DNA of 43,734 bases from Bacterioplanes sanyensis (GCF_014652515.1 NZ_BMYY01000018.1:1-43734); one strand, 5' to 3'; numbered from the stretch's first letter, positions 28,770 through 41,450 are shown. Numbers and translations: made by a program. Notes: a model not told the origin generated them from the sequence alone.

Positions 28770-29705
28770 CTAAGTGATCTTACTGGCATTTTCCTCAATA
28801 CCTTCTACGTCTTTGTTGGCTACTTTTTCCAGCAGCCAGACCAAACCGCCCCCTGCCAGCATCAACATCAGACAGAGAATAAAGGCCTTGGGTTCGCTCA
28901 AGTCCGGCCACTGATTGACCTGCAAAAACGGCACCTGTTCGCCTTTGCTGTTGATGCGTGTGCTGATGGTGTCTTTCCACGGCCAGATTTTCACCAGCGA
29001 GCCGAGCATAAAACCGGTCAACAATGCGAACATGCGTTGCTTGTGGTGATGCAACAACCAGCTAAGTAAACGCGAAAACGCCAACAAGCCAACCGCAGCC
29101 CCCATGGCAAACAGCCCTAACACATCCAGCTGTAGCTGTTTGATCGCCGCTAAGATGGTGGGGTAAAGCCCCATCAGCAACAAAATGAAACTACCGGAAA
29201 TGCCCGGCAAAATCATCGCACAAATGGCGATGGAGCCAGCCAACACTAACATCCAGGGTGTGGCTGCTACCTCGCTGGGCGTTGCCAGACTGATGACAGC
29301 GGCGACGATGCATCCAAGTAACAACAGACTGCAGGTATCCCAGTGCCAGCGGCTGATTTCTCGCCCGACATGCACACTCGACCAGACGATCAGTCCAAAA
29401 AAGAACGACCAGAGCAATTCAGGATGATGCAGCAACAAATAATGAAGCACGCGTGCCAACGTCAGCAGCGCGGTCAAAATCCCCGCGCCAAGCACCAATA
29501 AAAACGTTCCATTAATGGCTTGCCAAGCTGCTTTAGGCCCTTGTTGCAGCAATGTTTGCAGCGCTGCCAAGTTAACACTCTTGATGGAGTCCAACAGCTC
29601 GGTGTAAATGCCGGTAATAAAGGCCACTGTGCCACCCGAGACGCCCGGTACGACATCAGCTGCGCCCATCGCTAGGCCCTTTAAATACAGCCATAGGTGT
29701 TTCAT
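28770..29705 (-). CDS. DUF368 membrane protein (PopT-type lipid-carrier translocase)
   Basis: A 311-residue polytopic inner-membrane protein with about eight hydrophobic segments. It starts MKHLWLYLKGLAMGAADVVPG, and VSGGTVAFITGIY (22-34) is the family signature repeated in part as MILPGISGSFILLLMGLY. DUF368 proteins (PopT) are reported to return undecaprenyl phosphate across the membrane for reuse in wall and O-antigen synthesis; this assignment is from family knowledge. It lies between pcm and nlpD on the same strand, with a 198-base gap before nlpD, so it may be part of a stationary-phase/envelope operon. Confidence 0.87.
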   Translation of the reverse strand: MKHLWLYLKGLAMGAADVVPGVSGGTVAFITGIYTELLDSIKSVNLAALQTLLQQGPKAAWQAINGTFLLVLGAGILTALLTLARVLHYLLLHHPELLWSFFFGLIVWSSVHVGREISRWHWDTCSLLLLGCIVAAVISLATPSEVAATPWMLVLAGSIAICAMILPGISGSFILLLMGLYPTILAAIKQLQLDVLGLFAMGAAVGLLAFSRLLSWLLHHHKQRMFALLTGFMLGSLVKIWPWKDTISTRINSKGEQVPFLQVNQWPDLSEPKAFILCLMLMLAGGGLVWLLEKVANKDVEGIEENASKIT

Positions 29706-29813
29706 GAACGGAGTCCGCGTGTTGAATAAGTCGCGCGGCAGTGTGCCTTATCGGTGCTGGTTTGCAAGGCGGGAAAGGTCAATCTAGGCGCTGATGCCCA
29801 GCCAACACTGGGC

Positions 29814-30476
29814 TTAACGCAGCAAGCCCGGCAGAAAGGGAACAAAGTTGACGCTTTCCAGCGCTTGGCGCTCAATGTTGTCGCCATCGCGCGTAATCAA
29901 CATCAAGGTTTGCTGCTCGCCGCCCACTGGAATCACCATGCGACCACCATCGGCTAGCTGATCGAGCAGAGCTTGCGGTATGACTTCGGGGGCGGCGGCG
30001 GCGAGAATGCCATCAAACGGGCCGGCTTCCGGCCAACCCCAGCTGCCATCAGAGAGTTTTAGACTGATGTTACGCAATTGCAGCTGGCGCAAACGCTGCT
30101 GCGCACGTTTTTGTAATGGCGCGATGCGTTCCACACTGTATACCTTATCCACCAGCGGGCTGAGCACCGCCGTTTGATAGCCAGAGCCAGTGCCTATCTC
30201 CAACACTTTGCGTAACGGGCCGCCCTGCATCAGCACTTCGGTCATGCGCGCCACGGTATAAGGCTGGCTGATGGTTTGGCCATGACCGATCGGCAATGCG
30301 GTGTCTTCATAGGCGCGATGGGCTAGGGCTTCATCGACAAACACATGGCGTGGCGTGTTCGCCATCACCATCAACACCTGTTCGTCTTCAATACCGGACT
30401 GACGCAGTCGCTGCACTAAGCGATTACGGGTGCGTTGGGAGGTCATGCCAATACCGGACAACAAATGCTCGTTCAC
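29814..30476 (-). CDS. pcm: Protein-L-isoaspartate O-methyltransferase
   Basis: A 220-residue cytosolic SAM-dependent enzyme repairing isoaspartyl residues of aged proteins. Conserved parts are [39 protein letters not shown] and the SAM-binding [18 protein letters not shown], followed by [10 protein letters not shown]. The listed start is GTG, 4 bases after the surE stop; an internal ATG ([10 protein letters not shown]) matches the usual Pseudomonas start and may be the true one, giving 210 residues. With surE and truD upstream it forms the common ispD-ispF-truD-surE-pcm-nlpD-rpoS gene string. Confidence 0.96.
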   Translation of the reverse strand: MNEHLLSGIGMTSQRTRNRLVQRLRQSGIEDEQVLMVMANTPRHVFVDEALAHRAYEDTALPIGHGQTISQPYTVARMTEVLMQGGPLRKVLEIGTGSGYQTAVLSPLVDKVYSVERIAPLQKRAQQRLRQLQLRNISLKLSDGSWGWPEAGPFDGILAAAAPEVIPQALLDQLADGGRMVIPVGGEQQTLMLITRDGDNIERQALESVNFVPFLPGLLR

Positions 30477-30480
30477 ACAT

Positions 30481-31224
30481 TTATCCCTGAGTTATCAAGC
30501 CATGCAGCGCATCCAAGCCGGAGTGCAGTGTCATGTCCATTTGAATCGGGGTAATGGAAACGCGTCCTTGTTCGATGGCGTAAAAATCGGTGCCAGGCCC
30601 GGCATCGGCGACATCACCGGCGGCGGAAATCCAGTAGCATTCTTTGCCACGCGGGTTGGTCGTCAAAACGGGGTTATCTGAGCGCTGGCGATGGCCTAAA
30701 CGGGTGACTTCAATGCCCGTCAGTTGCTCGTAGGGGCGGTCAGGCACATTGATATTGATGATGCAGTTCGCCGGTAACTGCAATGCCTCCAGCTTCGGCA
30801 ACCACTCAAGCAACACCTGAGCCGCAGTTTGAAAGTGCTGTTTCCCTGCTAATGAAATAGCAATGGGCGTTTTGGGTAAAAAGCGCCCCTCCATTGCGGC
30901 GGCCACCGTACCGGAATACAACACATCATCGCCGAGGTTGGCTCCGGCGTTAATGCCAGAAATAATGCGTTCGCATTCACCGTTATAAAAAGCGTTTACC
31001 GCCAGGTGCACGCAGTCGGTGGGCGTGCCATTAATGCTGATATCACCGTTTTCCAAATGCACTGGGTGCAGTGGCCGATCCAGTGTCAGTGAGTTACTGG
31101 CACCACTGCGGTCGCGGTCGGGTGCCACGGTGCGCGTGCTGTAGCCTTGTTGTTGCAGTGCCGTCGCCAGCTGGCGCAGACCCGGTGCATGCACACCGTC
31201 GTCATTAGAAAGAAGTAACGTCAT
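30481..31224 (-). CDS. surE: 5'-nucleotidase SurE
   Basis: A 247-residue enzyme removing phosphate from nucleotide monophosphates, needed for stationary-phase survival. [16 protein letters not shown] carries the metal-binding NDDG (7-10), [16 protein letters not shown] is the second motif, and [10 protein letters not shown] and [20 protein letters not shown] complete the active site. It begins 14 bases after the stop of truD and is followed at 4 bases by pcm, so these genes are co-transcribed. The length is typical (about 250). Confidence 0.97.
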   Translation of the reverse strand: MTLLLSNDDGVHAPGLRQLATALQQQGYSTRTVAPDRDRSGASNSLTLDRPLHPVHLENGDISINGTPTDCVHLAVNAFYNGECERIISGINAGANLGDDVLYSGTVAAAMEGRFLPKTPIAISLAGKQHFQTAAQVLLEWLPKLEALQLPANCIININVPDRPYEQLTGIEVTRLGHRQRSDNPVLTTNPRGKECYWISAAGDVADAGPGTDFYAIEQGRVSITPIQMDMTLHSGLDALHGLITQG

Positions 31225-31238
31225 TGCTTATCAGATCC

Positions 31239-32222
31239 TTACTGCTGCAGCGCGGCGGCCTCAATATGCCCAAGTTCGCGCAATACCGACGTGGCATAAT
31301 AACCGGATGCCAGCAAAAAGCTGAGTGTTAATTCATCTGCCTCTGGCCACTGCCATTGCAGCTGCATTGGTTGCGCGGCTAAGGCCCGGCGTTCTTGCTT
31401 GAGGCCAGCGTGCTCCAGACCATCGCAAGCGGCTTGTTGGCTGGCAACTACCTCGCTCTCTAAAGCCAGGGCGTCTTCGCTGCTGGCCAGACGGCCACGC
31501 CCCCACAAAGGCCCGGTGGCCATGCCTTGCTCATCCAGCACATCACCGGCTAAGGTTTGGCCCCATAAGCCGCGTTGCAAGCGCTCTGCCAGCACCTGAT
31601 TAAACAGTAACGAGCGCACTGCCGATAAGTACAAGCTGCGCTTATTGCGATTTTTAACGCGTAGCTCGCCGCTGAGCATGGCCAGCCCCGCAGGCACATT
31701 TCCGCCATCATGGCCAAAGCGCTGCTCACCAAAATAGTTGGGCACACCCTGCTCGCGTATTTGTTGCAGCACTGGCTCCAGCGCCGCTAAATCGCCACTG
31801 AGCTTACGCAGTCTCAGTTCAAACCGGTTACCGGCTAAATCACCACGGCGCAACTTGCGTACATGACGCTGCTGACTCAGCACCTGAATTTCGCCGTCGT
31901 TGATGGCGCTAAAATCAGGTTCAGCCACGCGGGGCAAATAAATGCTGAACCATTGGCGCGTAATCGCATGGCGGTCTTTTAAACCGGCATAGCCGATGTC
32001 CATTTCTCGCACGCCAGCCTGCTCGGCCAGGCGCTTGGCAACCCAGGCGGTATTGGCGCCGTTTTTTTCCACTTCCAGCCAGACATGCTCGCCCTCACCT
32101 GATGGTGCTTCTAAGGGCAACTCAGTGACACGAAAATCGGCATTTTCGCTGCGAAAAACACCCTGCACCGCGGGCGTGTTATAGGCGCGCGGCCAGTCCG
32201 GTAACTCAAATGCTTCAGTCAT
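31239..32222 (-). CDS. truD: tRNA pseudouridine(13) synthase TruD
   Basis: A 327-residue enzyme converting U13 of tRNA-Glu to pseudouridine. [19 protein letters not shown] (75-93) holds the catalytic D83; an N-terminal [26 protein letters not shown] and [14 protein letters not shown] are family blocks, and the remaining residues form the TRUD insertion domain. The ATG at 32222 is preferred; a TTG two codons earlier is possible. The start overlaps the ispF stop by 8 bases, indicating coupling. The length is a little short of E. coli TruD (349). Confidence 0.95.
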   Translation of the reverse strand: MTEAFELPDWPRAYNTPAVQGVFRSENADFRVTELPLEAPSGEGEHVWLEVEKNGANTAWVAKRLAEQAGVREMDIGYAGLKDRHAITRQWFSIYLPRVAEPDFSAINDGEIQVLSQQRHVRKLRRGDLAGNRFELRLRKLSGDLAALEPVLQQIREQGVPNYFGEQRFGHDGGNVPAGLAMLSGELRVKNRNKRSLYLSAVRSLLFNQVLAERLQRGLWGQTLAGDVLDEQGMATGPLWGRGRLASSEDALALESEVVASQQAACDGLEHAGLKQERRALAAQPMQLQWQWPEADELTLSFLLASGYYATSVLRELGHIEAAALQQ

Positions 32223-32688
32223 GACCAATCAACACCACAGCATGCACAGCAATGCCCTCTTTACGGCCAACATACCCCAGTTTTTCGGTGGTGGTGGCTT
32301 TTACATTAATGGCGTTCACCGCCACGCTCAGGTCTGTGGCGATGGCATCACGCATCGCTTCGATGTGGGGCGCTAACTTGGGTGCTTGAGCAATGATGGT
32401 GAGATCAGCGTTAATCAGGTGATAACCGCGCTGTTGCAGCAACCCCATTACATGGCGCAACAAAGCACGGCTGTCGGCGTCTTGCCACTGGGCGTCAGTG
32501 TCGGGGAAATGACGACCAATATCACCAAGCGCCGCAGCGCCCAGCAAGGCATCGGCCAATGCATGCAAGGCAACGTCGCCATCCGAGTGCGCCTTGAGGC
32601 CATGATCATGGGGGATTTTAACGCCACCGAGCATGACAAAATCACCCGCCTCAAAGGCATGCACGTCAAAACCGTGTCCTATTCGCAT
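32215..32688 (-). CDS. ispF: 2-C-methyl-D-erythritol 2,4-cyclodiphosphate synthase
   Basis: A 157-residue homotrimeric enzyme of the MEP isoprenoid pathway, making the cyclic diphosphate. [15 protein letters not shown] provides zinc ligands D8 and H10, H42 lies in [16 protein letters not shown], and the HFPDTD and [17 protein letters not shown] blocks are standard. The start MRIGHGFDV overlaps the ispD stop (TAATG), which is strong evidence of translational coupling and for this start over the longer frame. Length is typical (about 157). Confidence 0.97.
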   Translation of the reverse strand: MRIGHGFDVHAFEAGDFVMLGGVKIPHDHGLKAHSDGDVALHALADALLGAAALGDIGRHFPDTDAQWQDADSRALLRHVMGLLQQRGYHLINADLTIIAQAPKLAPHIEAMRDAIATDLSVAVNAINVKATTTEKLGYVGRKEGIAVHAVVLIGHD

Positions 32689-33380
32689 TACAGGTCCTGT
32701 GTTTGTAAAAACCATTCGGCCAGCGCCAGGTCGGCAGGCCGAGTTACTTTAATGTTGTCGCTACGGCCTTCTACCAGTTTGGGCCGCCAGCCTACCTGCT
32801 CCATGGCGGAGCATTCATCGGTGACCGCCAGGTTCTGTGCCAAGCACTGCTCTAACGCCTGATGCAGGGCGTGCAGTGGGAATAACTGTGGCGTCAGCGC
32901 ATGCCAAAGCTGCTGGCGCTCCACCGTATGATCGACGCAGCCATCGGCATCGCCGCGCTTCATGGTGTCGCGCGTGGGCGAGGCTAGCAAGGCACCGTCC
33001 GCATGCACTTGCGCCGCTTTTAACAAAATATCTAAGTCTGAGTGACGCAGACAAGGACGGGCAACATCGTGCACCAGTGCCCAATCTTGCTCAGTCGCTT
33101 GCTGAGCTGCAACGGTCAGCGCATTCATCACCGAGTGACAACGCTCGGCGCCGCCCTCTACTCGAATGACGCGATCGTCGGCGTAAAACTCGCTTTGCGC
33201 CCAATACGGATCCTTAGGGGATAACGCCAACAACACCTGCTCACAGGCAGGATGGCTCAAAATGGCTTCCAGGGTATGGTCGATCAATAAGCGTCCGGCC
33301 AAGGTTAAATACTGCTTTGGACGGTCCGCTTGCATGCGGCTGCCAACCCCAGCTGCCGGTAAAATAGGCCAAATACGCAT
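32688..33380 (-). CDS. ispD: 2-C-methyl-D-erythritol 4-phosphate cytidylyltransferase
   Basis: A 230-residue enzyme that joins CTP to MEP in the isoprenoid pathway. [19 protein letters not shown] (7-25) is the nucleotide-binding signature, [14 protein letters not shown] the metal-binding region, and [19 protein letters not shown] the C-terminal motif. It follows ftsB by two bases and overlaps ispF by three, the ftsB-ispD-ispF set being conserved across gammaproteobacteria. Normal length (about 230). Confidence 0.97.
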   Translation of the reverse strand: MRIWPILPAAGVGSRMQADRPKQYLTLAGRLLIDHTLEAILSHPACEQVLLALSPKDPYWAQSEFYADDRVIRVEGGAERCHSVMNALTVAAQQATEQDWALVHDVARPCLRHSDLDILLKAAQVHADGALLASPTRDTMKRGDADGCVDHTVERQQLWHALTPQLFPLHALHQALEQCLAQNLAVTDECSAMEQVGWRPKLVEGRSDNIKVTRPADLALAEWFLQTQDL

Positions 33381-33382
33381 GA

Positions 33383-33688
33383 TTATTGCTCGTCGGGGTC
33401 GACAAAGAGAATAAAGGTCTCACCCTCACGCACCAGGCTGAGATCTTCACGGGCGTACTCTTCCAGTAAATCCGTGCCGCTTTTTAAATCGCGCACTTCC
33501 GCCAGCAGTTCATCGTTGTGGGTTTGCTGCAGCTGATTTTGCTGGCGCAGCTCAGCAATGTGCTGCTGCAACTCACGGGTAGCGATGATGCCACTGTCGT
33601 CGAACCACAGCCGATATTGCAGCACTAGCAGCAGCAGGCCACCGCTTAGCAGCGCCAGCCAAAGCCAATGACGAGAGGTCAGAGCCAT
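33383..33688 (-). CDS. ftsB: Cell-division protein FtsB
   Basis: A 101-residue bitopic membrane protein of the divisome FtsQ-FtsB-FtsL subcomplex. It has a short cytoplasmic tip, one transmembrane segment (HWLWLALLSGGLLLLVLQYRL, about 7-26), then a periplasmic coiled coil (ATRELQQHIAELRQQNQLQQ...) and a conserved tail EEYAREDLSLVREGETFILF. Length is near the family norm (about 100). ispD starts two bases after its stop. A terminator separates it from the upstream eno, but it may still share transcripts with the isoprenoid genes. Confidence 0.95.
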   Translation of the reverse strand: MALTSRHWLWLALLSGGLLLLVLQYRLWFDDSGIIATRELQQHIAELRQQNQLQQTHNDELLAEVRDLKSGTDLLEEYAREDLSLVREGETFILFVDPDEQ

Positions 33689-33703
33689 GGTGATACCTCA
33701 AAG

Positions 33704-33727
33704 CAAAAGCGGGCCGAAGCCCGCTTT
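33704..33727 (-). terminator. Terminator after eno
   Basis: Minus strand AAAGCGGGC-TTCG-GCCCGCTTT followed by TGCTTTG: a 9-bp stem with a UUCG loop between the eno stop and the ftsB start. Confidence 0.85.
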
Positions 33728-33744
33728 ATGGTTACGCCCTTTAA

Positions 33745-36768
<3,024 letters not shown>

Positions 36769-36986
36769 TCAAGATGGGAGGGCAGATTACCAGAAAGCCC
36801 CCGTCGGGTAAATTGATTTCAGCCCTGGGTGTGCTCATATCCGCCACCCACAGCCTGTGATGCGTGCCCTGTCTGACTGCGAGCCTAGTCACAGACTAAC
36901 AAGCACCCGATTTTGTCGCATAGACTTCACGCGCCCAGCTCAGTATGCTCGCGGTTCTTGTTTACCCTCACAGTAAGGATGCCATC

Positions 36987-38114
36987 GTGAAGAACGCTAC
37001 TTCTTTGCTGGCCGTTGCCGTTGCTACCGCACTGACGGCCGGCTGTGCCAGTACCCCAAAGGACACCACACCGCTGCGTGAAACGGCTATTTTGACCAGC
37101 AAATATTCATTGGCCGGCAATATTTTGCCCGACTCCCGTGGCACTCAAACAGTGTATACCCGCCCTGATCGCCGTCGTATCGACTACACCCTGAAGTTCG
37201 ACAATTGGTTTATGAACTCCATGTTTGGTGGCTCGGATACCTCACATATTATGCGTCTTGACAACAACCTGTTGTGGGTTTTGGACAACGACGACGAAAC
37301 CTACAAAGAGTGTCCACTCACCGGCTGCGGTGCTTCTATGTGGGAGCAAATGAAAGCCAAGATGGACAGTGGCGAAATGCAAGCCGATGACAGCAGTGAT
37401 GACGATTACGACCCAAGCGCTGGCGGCAGCTGTGAGCTGACTCCGCTTAAGCCAACCTTCAAAGTCACGCCCAAAGCCACAGGCCGCGTCGTCAATGGCT
37501 TCACCGCTGATCAGTACATTGCCAGCTGGGAAATCGGCGTTAAAGACCAACACGGCAACGTCGACAAAAACCTGTTCACGCTGGACTTCTGGATGGTTGA
37601 TGCCGATGCCGCCATGCAGCGCAGCTGGCAAATCAATGGCCAGTTCCAACAGCGCTACCTGGCCAAAGTCGCTGGCGACAACCCCATGGCGCGCTATCTG
37701 AGCGAAGATGTTTACAAAGTGATCTCCGGCATTGCTGGCGACACCGATAAACAACTGCTCAGCAGCACATCCCCCATCGTGCAAAAGCTAAACGCGCTTG
37801 AAGGCTACCCAGTATCTCTGAAATTTGAGTGGTACGTCGAATCCAATACCTGCCCAGAAGAGCGCCGCATGCAGGCAGAAGCCGGCCAACAAGAGGAGCC
37901 AGCAGGCTTCGGTGGCGGCATGGGTTCCATCAGCAGCATTGCTGGCAGCTTGCTGAAAGAGCAAGCCAGCCAACAAGCAGCTGACTACTTCAAACCAGAC
38001 CCAAATGAGCCGGTTCTGAAGTACATTTATGACGTTACCGGCATTGAGGTATCGCAGCAGCGTGACAGCCGCTTTAATGTACCAGCAGACTATGATTTGA
38101 CTGATCGGCGTTAA
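36987..38114 (+). CDS. Lipoprotein of unknown function
   Basis: A 375-residue protein with a signal and lipobox (LLAVAVATALTAGC). The GTG start (VKNATSLLAV) is preferred because AAGGAT lies 6-11 bases upstream; the longer frame from 36945 would put a charged tail before the signal peptide. The mature part has Tyr/Asp-rich strands, an acidic stretch (MQADDSSDDDYDPSAGG) and repeated features like FKVTPKATGRVVNGFTADQYIASW, resembling DUF4412-type lipoproteins that bind or sense small molecules; this is a loose resemblance. It has a pair of Cys in DDETYKECPLTGCG. A terminator follows, then a second small lipoprotein gene. Confidence 0.65.
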   Translation: MKNATSLLAVAVATALTAGCASTPKDTTPLRETAILTSKYSLAGNILPDSRGTQTVYTRPDRRRIDYTLKFDNWFMNSMFGGSDTSHIMRLDNNLLWVLDNDDETYKECPLTGCGASMWEQMKAKMDSGEMQADDSSDDDYDPSAGGSCELTPLKPTFKVTPKATGRVVNGFTADQYIASWEIGVKDQHGNVDKNLFTLDFWMVDADAAMQRSWQINGQFQQRYLAKVAGDNPMARYLSEDVYKVISGIAGDTDKQLLSSTSPIVQKLNALEGYPVSLKFEWYVESNTCPEERRMQAEAGQQEEPAGFGGGMGSISSIAGSLLKEQASQQAADYFKPDPNEPVLKYIYDVTGIEVSQQRDSRFNVPADYDLTDRR

Positions 38115-38121
38115 CTCTAGC

Positions 38122-38146
38122 GGGGCTGGCCCTCAGCCCCTTTTAT
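38122..38146 (+). terminator. Terminator after the lipoprotein gene
   Basis: GGGGCTG-GCCCT-CAGCCCC followed by TTTTATT, between the two lipoprotein genes. A 7-bp stem, so partial read-through is possible. Confidence 0.75.
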
Positions 38147-38159
38147 TGCAGGACTTATT

Positions 38160-38519
38160 ATGAAACCCACATTGACCCTTGCTGTTGCTTCACTCAGCCT
38201 CTCTTTGCTGGCCGGTTGTAGCCAACACGCGCTCAAACCAAACAGTGATATCAGCGGCACGATTCATGGCCCCGGCCAGGTCGTTGAGCAGCAAGAGTTG
38301 GTGGTCAGCGCTACCACCGGGTCGGAGTCTGGCAAGCGTTTAAAGCGCCGCTGGCTCAGTGGCGAAGGCCTGCAACTGCAATACCATGATGAGGTCGTGG
38401 CACGCTATTTGGCCGCCGATGTTGAACAAGACACCATGGCCATCATTCAGCTGCAGCTCGATAATGGTGAAGAGCAACTTATGCTGGAGCATTCAGTGCT
38501 GATCAAAGCGGTGGACTGA
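38160..38519 (+). CDS. Small lipoprotein of unknown function
   Basis: A 119-residue protein with a clean lipoprotein signal (LTLAVASLSLSLLAGC, Cys at 20). The mature part of about 100 residues is a small beta-rich domain with no recognised family. Its start follows CAGGACTTATT. It lies 13 bases after a terminator hairpin of the larger lipoprotein, so the two may be partially co-transcribed. A strong bidirectional terminator follows. Confidence 0.7.
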   Translation: MKPTLTLAVASLSLSLLAGCSQHALKPNSDISGTIHGPGQVVEQQELVVSATTGSESGKRLKRRWLSGEGLQLQYHDEVVARYLAADVEQDTMAIIQLQLDNGEEQLMLEHSVLIKAVD

Positions 38520-38524
38520 CTCAA

Positions 38525-38559
38525 TAAAAAAAGGGCCCTCATTCAAGGCCCTTTTTTTA
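38525..38559. terminator. Bidirectional terminator
   Basis: AAAAAAAGGGCC-CTCATTCAA-GGCCCTTTTTTT between two convergent genes; runs of A and T on both sides serve both transcripts. Confidence 0.88.
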
Positions 38560-38585
38560 TTGGGGCGCGTAAAGCGCCATAGGAA

Positions 38586-39302
38586 TTATTTTAAATACCC
38601 ATCCATGATCTGCTGGTAGCGACCACTGCTTTTTAACTGAGCAAGCCCGGCGTTAAAATCATCGCGTATGGCCGCGCTGCCAAAAGCGACTTTGTAGTCC
38701 GTTGGAGGAAACACCTCAAATAAGCTGACGGGAGCCGACACATCAACGGACGTTTCTGAACCGCGATAGTAGGTAAAAATATTACGATCCATCACTACCA
38801 ACTGCGTGCGACCGGCAAAGAGCAATTTAATTTGTGCCTCTTGGCGCGCCATTTCTTTGTAGCCAGAATTGGACTTTGCCATGGCCGCAAACTCTTTGCC
38901 CAGGTATTTGGTTGCGTCTTGAAAGGCGATGATGGAAAAACGCCCCAGATCCGTCACACCGGCGACATTAAAGCCATTTTTCTCTAGGCCGATGGCCACG
39001 TTCTGGTAGGTCATGTGCACATCGGAATAATGCACACCGCTTAGGCCAGACGATTCGTTCACCGTCATCGCTGCATCGACCTTGCCCTCTTCTAGCGAGG
39101 TTTTCACCCGCATAAAGGGAACGTATTTGACGCTCAGTGTGTGGCCTTTTTGCTCCAATGCCGCTCTGACAATATCCAACTCCATGCCACGATTTTCATC
39201 GGCAATGACGTAAGGCGGCAAGGCCAGCCCCACACTCATCTTGACCTCAGCCGCCTGAGACGACGCCGCAATTGCCATCAATAGCAGTGACAACCAACGC
39301 AT
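38586..39302 (-). CDS. Periplasmic solute-binding-type protein (SBP_bac_3)
   Basis: A 238-residue secreted protein with a signal peptide (MRWLSLLLMAIAASSQAAEV, cleaved after QAA). The mature part shows the extracellular solute-binding family 3 fold: PPYVIADENRGMELDIVRAAL at its start (ligand pocket) and YVPFMRVKTSLEEGKVDAAMTV, then FGSAAIRDDFNAGLAQLKSSGRYQQIMDGYLK at the end. No ABC permease or ATPase is next to it, so it may be a stand-alone binding or sensing protein of the type related to amino-acid receptors. Ligand unknown. Confidence 0.82.
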   Translation of the reverse strand: MRWLSLLLMAIAASSQAAEVKMSVGLALPPYVIADENRGMELDIVRAALEQKGHTLSVKYVPFMRVKTSLEEGKVDAAMTVNESSGLSGVHYSDVHMTYQNVAIGLEKNGFNVAGVTDLGRFSIIAFQDATKYLGKEFAAMAKSNSGYKEMARQEAQIKLLFAGRTQLVVMDRNIFTYYRGSETSVDVSAPVSLFEVFPPTDYKVAFGSAAIRDDFNAGLAQLKSSGRYQQIMDGYLK

Positions 39303-39398
39303 AAGCTACCCTCGTTAAAAAAACATCCTTTTCAGGATAGCTCATACACTCCAATAACCATGGAACACTTGACGACCAATCACGCCTTTGTCAACCGC

Positions 39399-40157
39399 TC
39401 AAACTGGGTTATCGACATCGATAAACTCCACCGTCACACCAAACTCTGCTGCCAAATGCTCGCCCAACGCTTTAGCACCGTAGCGCTCCGTCGCATGATG
39501 GCCAGCACTGTAAAAATGGGTGCCAGTTTCGCGCGCTAAATGCACCGCCGGCTCATTAATTTCACCGGTAATATAAGCATCGACACCGGCATCGATCGCC
39601 GCTTGCAAATAGCCCTGAGCACCGCCGGTGCACCAGGCGACGGTTTCGATAACGTCGTTGTCCTCACCAATGTGCAGCGGTGGGCGCTGCAAACGCTCAG
39701 CAATCCATTGCGAGAACTCACGCCCTGTCATCGGCTGTGGTAAACGACCGACATTGCCAGGCATGCTGGGGTCAGCCGAGTTAATTGGCCCGTCCATAGA
39801 AAGCTCCAGCACATTGGCCAGCTGAGCGTTATTGCCCAAAGTTGGATGCACATCCAATGGCAAGTGGTAAGCAAATAAGTTGATGTCATGCTGCAATAAG
39901 GCCTTGAGGCGCTCGCGTTTGATGCCGGTGATGCAGGCATCTTCACCTTTCCAGAAATAACCATGATGCACCAACAAGGTATCGGCACCGCGCTCAATCG
40001 CTGCATCGATCAATGCCTGGTTCGCCGTGACACCAGTAACAATATGCGCCACTTGCTCACGACCTTGCACCTGCAAGCCATTGGGGCAGTAGTCGCGAAT
40101 GCGGTCACTTTGCAACAAATCGTTCAAATGGTTCAGAATGCGGCGACGATCGGTCAT
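39399..40157 (-). CDS. Nif3-like dinuclear metal-centre protein
   Basis: A 252-residue hexameric-type protein of the Nif3/YbgI (GTP cyclohydrolase I type 2-like) family. NGLQVQGREQVAHIVTGVTANQALIDAAIERG is the N-terminal signature; LLVHHGYFWKGED and YHLPLDVH carry metal-ligand histidines, and the C-terminal THFYSAGHHATERYGAKALGEHL has the remaining ligands. The enzyme activity is not settled for the family. AGGAGTGAACT precedes the ATG; it is divergent from the DegS-type protease gene, a conserved neighbour pair in gammaproteobacteria. Confidence 0.93.
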   Translation of the reverse strand: MTDRRRILNHLNDLLQSDRIRDYCPNGLQVQGREQVAHIVTGVTANQALIDAAIERGADTLLVHHGYFWKGEDACITGIKRERLKALLQHDINLFAYHLPLDVHPTLGNNAQLANVLELSMDGPINSADPSMPGNVGRLPQPMTGREFSQWIAERLQRPPLHIGEDNDVIETVAWCTGGAQGYLQAAIDAGVDAYITGEINEPAVHLARETGTHFYSAGHHATERYGAKALGEHLAAEFGVTVEFIDVDNPV

Positions 40158-40229
40158 AGTTCACTCCTGATAAGGCAGCAGACTGCCTGACTGATATTGA
40201 AAATGCCCACAGTATAACGAGGTTCGCCC

Positions 40230-41372
40230 ATGCCCAGCATCCCGGGTTCATTGTTACAGCGCGTTGTTCTTCCTGCTTTGCTGGGTTTGATTTTGGCGCA
40301 AAGTATTTTGCTGTGGGCGCCGCACTGGGTGTTGCCACAGCAACCAGGACAGACAGCCCAAGCGCCACTTAGTAGCGGCCCCGTCAGCTATGCACAGGCG
40401 GTAGAGCGCGCGGCACCCGCGGTAGTGAATGTATTTACTCGCAAGCGCGTACAACGCCAGCGCCATCCTTTATTTGACGACCCGTTATTTCGCCAGTTTT
40501 TCCGCAGCACCCGCGAGCCTGACCAGCGAGTGCAATCGAGTTTGGGCTCTGGGGTGATTTTATCTGAGCAGGGTTACGTACTGACCAATAACCACGTGAT
40601 TAGCGGTGCCGATGAAATTGTGGTGGCATTGCGCGATGGTCGTGAAGCACAAGCACGCTTAATTGGCACCGACCCTGAAGCCGATCTAGCCGTGTTGCAA
40701 ATCGATTTACAACAATTACCCGTCATTCCCGTGGCGTCCGATCGCAGCTTAAATATTGGCGATGTGGTACTGGCCATTGGCAACCCATTTGGCGTGGGCC
40801 AAACCGTGACCTTTGGCATTGTCTCAGCAACGGGCCGTAATCAGCTCGGCCTCAACACGTATGAAAATTATATTCAAACCGACGCTGCCATTAACCCAGG
40901 CAATTCCGGCGGTGCGTTAATTAATGCACGCGGTGAATTAGTCGGTATTAATACCGCGATTTTTTCTAAATCCGGTGGCAGTGAAGGCATTGGTTTTGCT
41001 ATTCCCAGCGAAGTGGCAACGCGCACCTTAAGCGATATTGCCCGTCATGGTCAGGCCATTCGTGGTTGGCTTGGCATTGAGGTACGCGAGGCCACCGCCG
41101 CATTATTGCAATCCTTGCAATTACCCAACGCCTTGTCTGGCTTAATTGTCACTGGGCTTTACAGTGGCGGCCCGGCGGAGCAAGCGGGCCTGCAAGTGGG
41201 CGATATTATTACCCATATTAACGATGAGTCTGCCGCTGACGCCCGCGCCGCCATGAACCAAATTGGCGCCCTGCGCCCGGGCGATCGCATCGCCATCGAT
41301 TTATTGCGCGCCGGACAATCCATTCGAGTAGAAGCCATTGCCGGCCAGCGCCAATCGCAGGGGGCTGGTTAA
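40230..41372 (+). CDS. DegS/AlgW-type envelope-stress serine protease
   Basis: A 380-residue inner-membrane protease, anchored by one N-terminal segment (VVLPALLGLILAQSILLWA, 12-30), with the protease in the periplasm. The trypsin-type triad is H122 (TNNHVI), D152 (DLAVLQI) and S226 (NPGNSGGAL). One PDZ domain follows (about 270-370; IRGWLGIEV...GGPAEQAGLQVGDIITHI). Short length with one PDZ matches DegS/AlgW, which cut anti-sigma factor RseA/MucA after sensing unfolded porins. GAGGTTCGCCC precedes the ATG. The nearby palindrome repeat begins 52 bases after its stop. Confidence 0.92.
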   Translation: MPSIPGSLLQRVVLPALLGLILAQSILLWAPHWVLPQQPGQTAQAPLSSGPVSYAQAVERAAPAVVNVFTRKRVQRQRHPLFDDPLFRQFFRSTREPDQRVQSSLGSGVILSEQGYVLTNNHVISGADEIVVALRDGREAQARLIGTDPEADLAVLQIDLQQLPVIPVASDRSLNIGDVVLAIGNPFGVGQTVTFGIVSATGRNQLGLNTYENYIQTDAAINPGNSGGALINARGELVGINTAIFSKSGGSEGIGFAIPSEVATRTLSDIARHGQAIRGWLGIEVREATAALLQSLQLPNALSGLIVTGLYSGGPAEQAGLQVGDIITHINDESAADARAAMNQIGALRPGDRIAIDLLRAGQSIRVEAIAGQRQSQGAG

Positions 41373-41424
41373 GGCAACTAGCCCAGACCATCCACCAGTC
41401 TCTAGCGACTGGAAATCCAGACAC

Positions 41425-41450
41425 GGGGTCAGAGCTTAAGCTCTGACCCC
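41425..41450. repeat. Solo copy of the 26-bp palindrome
   Basis: A single perfect copy of the palindrome with half-site GGGGTCAGAGCTT, as in the composite repeats around 11.4-14.0 kb, here without the surrounding modules. It lies between two converging genes. Confidence 0.93.

Noticed and set aside
37242..37784. A 180-codon minus-strand frame opposite the lipoprotein gene
   Set aside because: It is a shadow of a gene with a signal peptide, lipobox and ribosome-binding site on the other strand.
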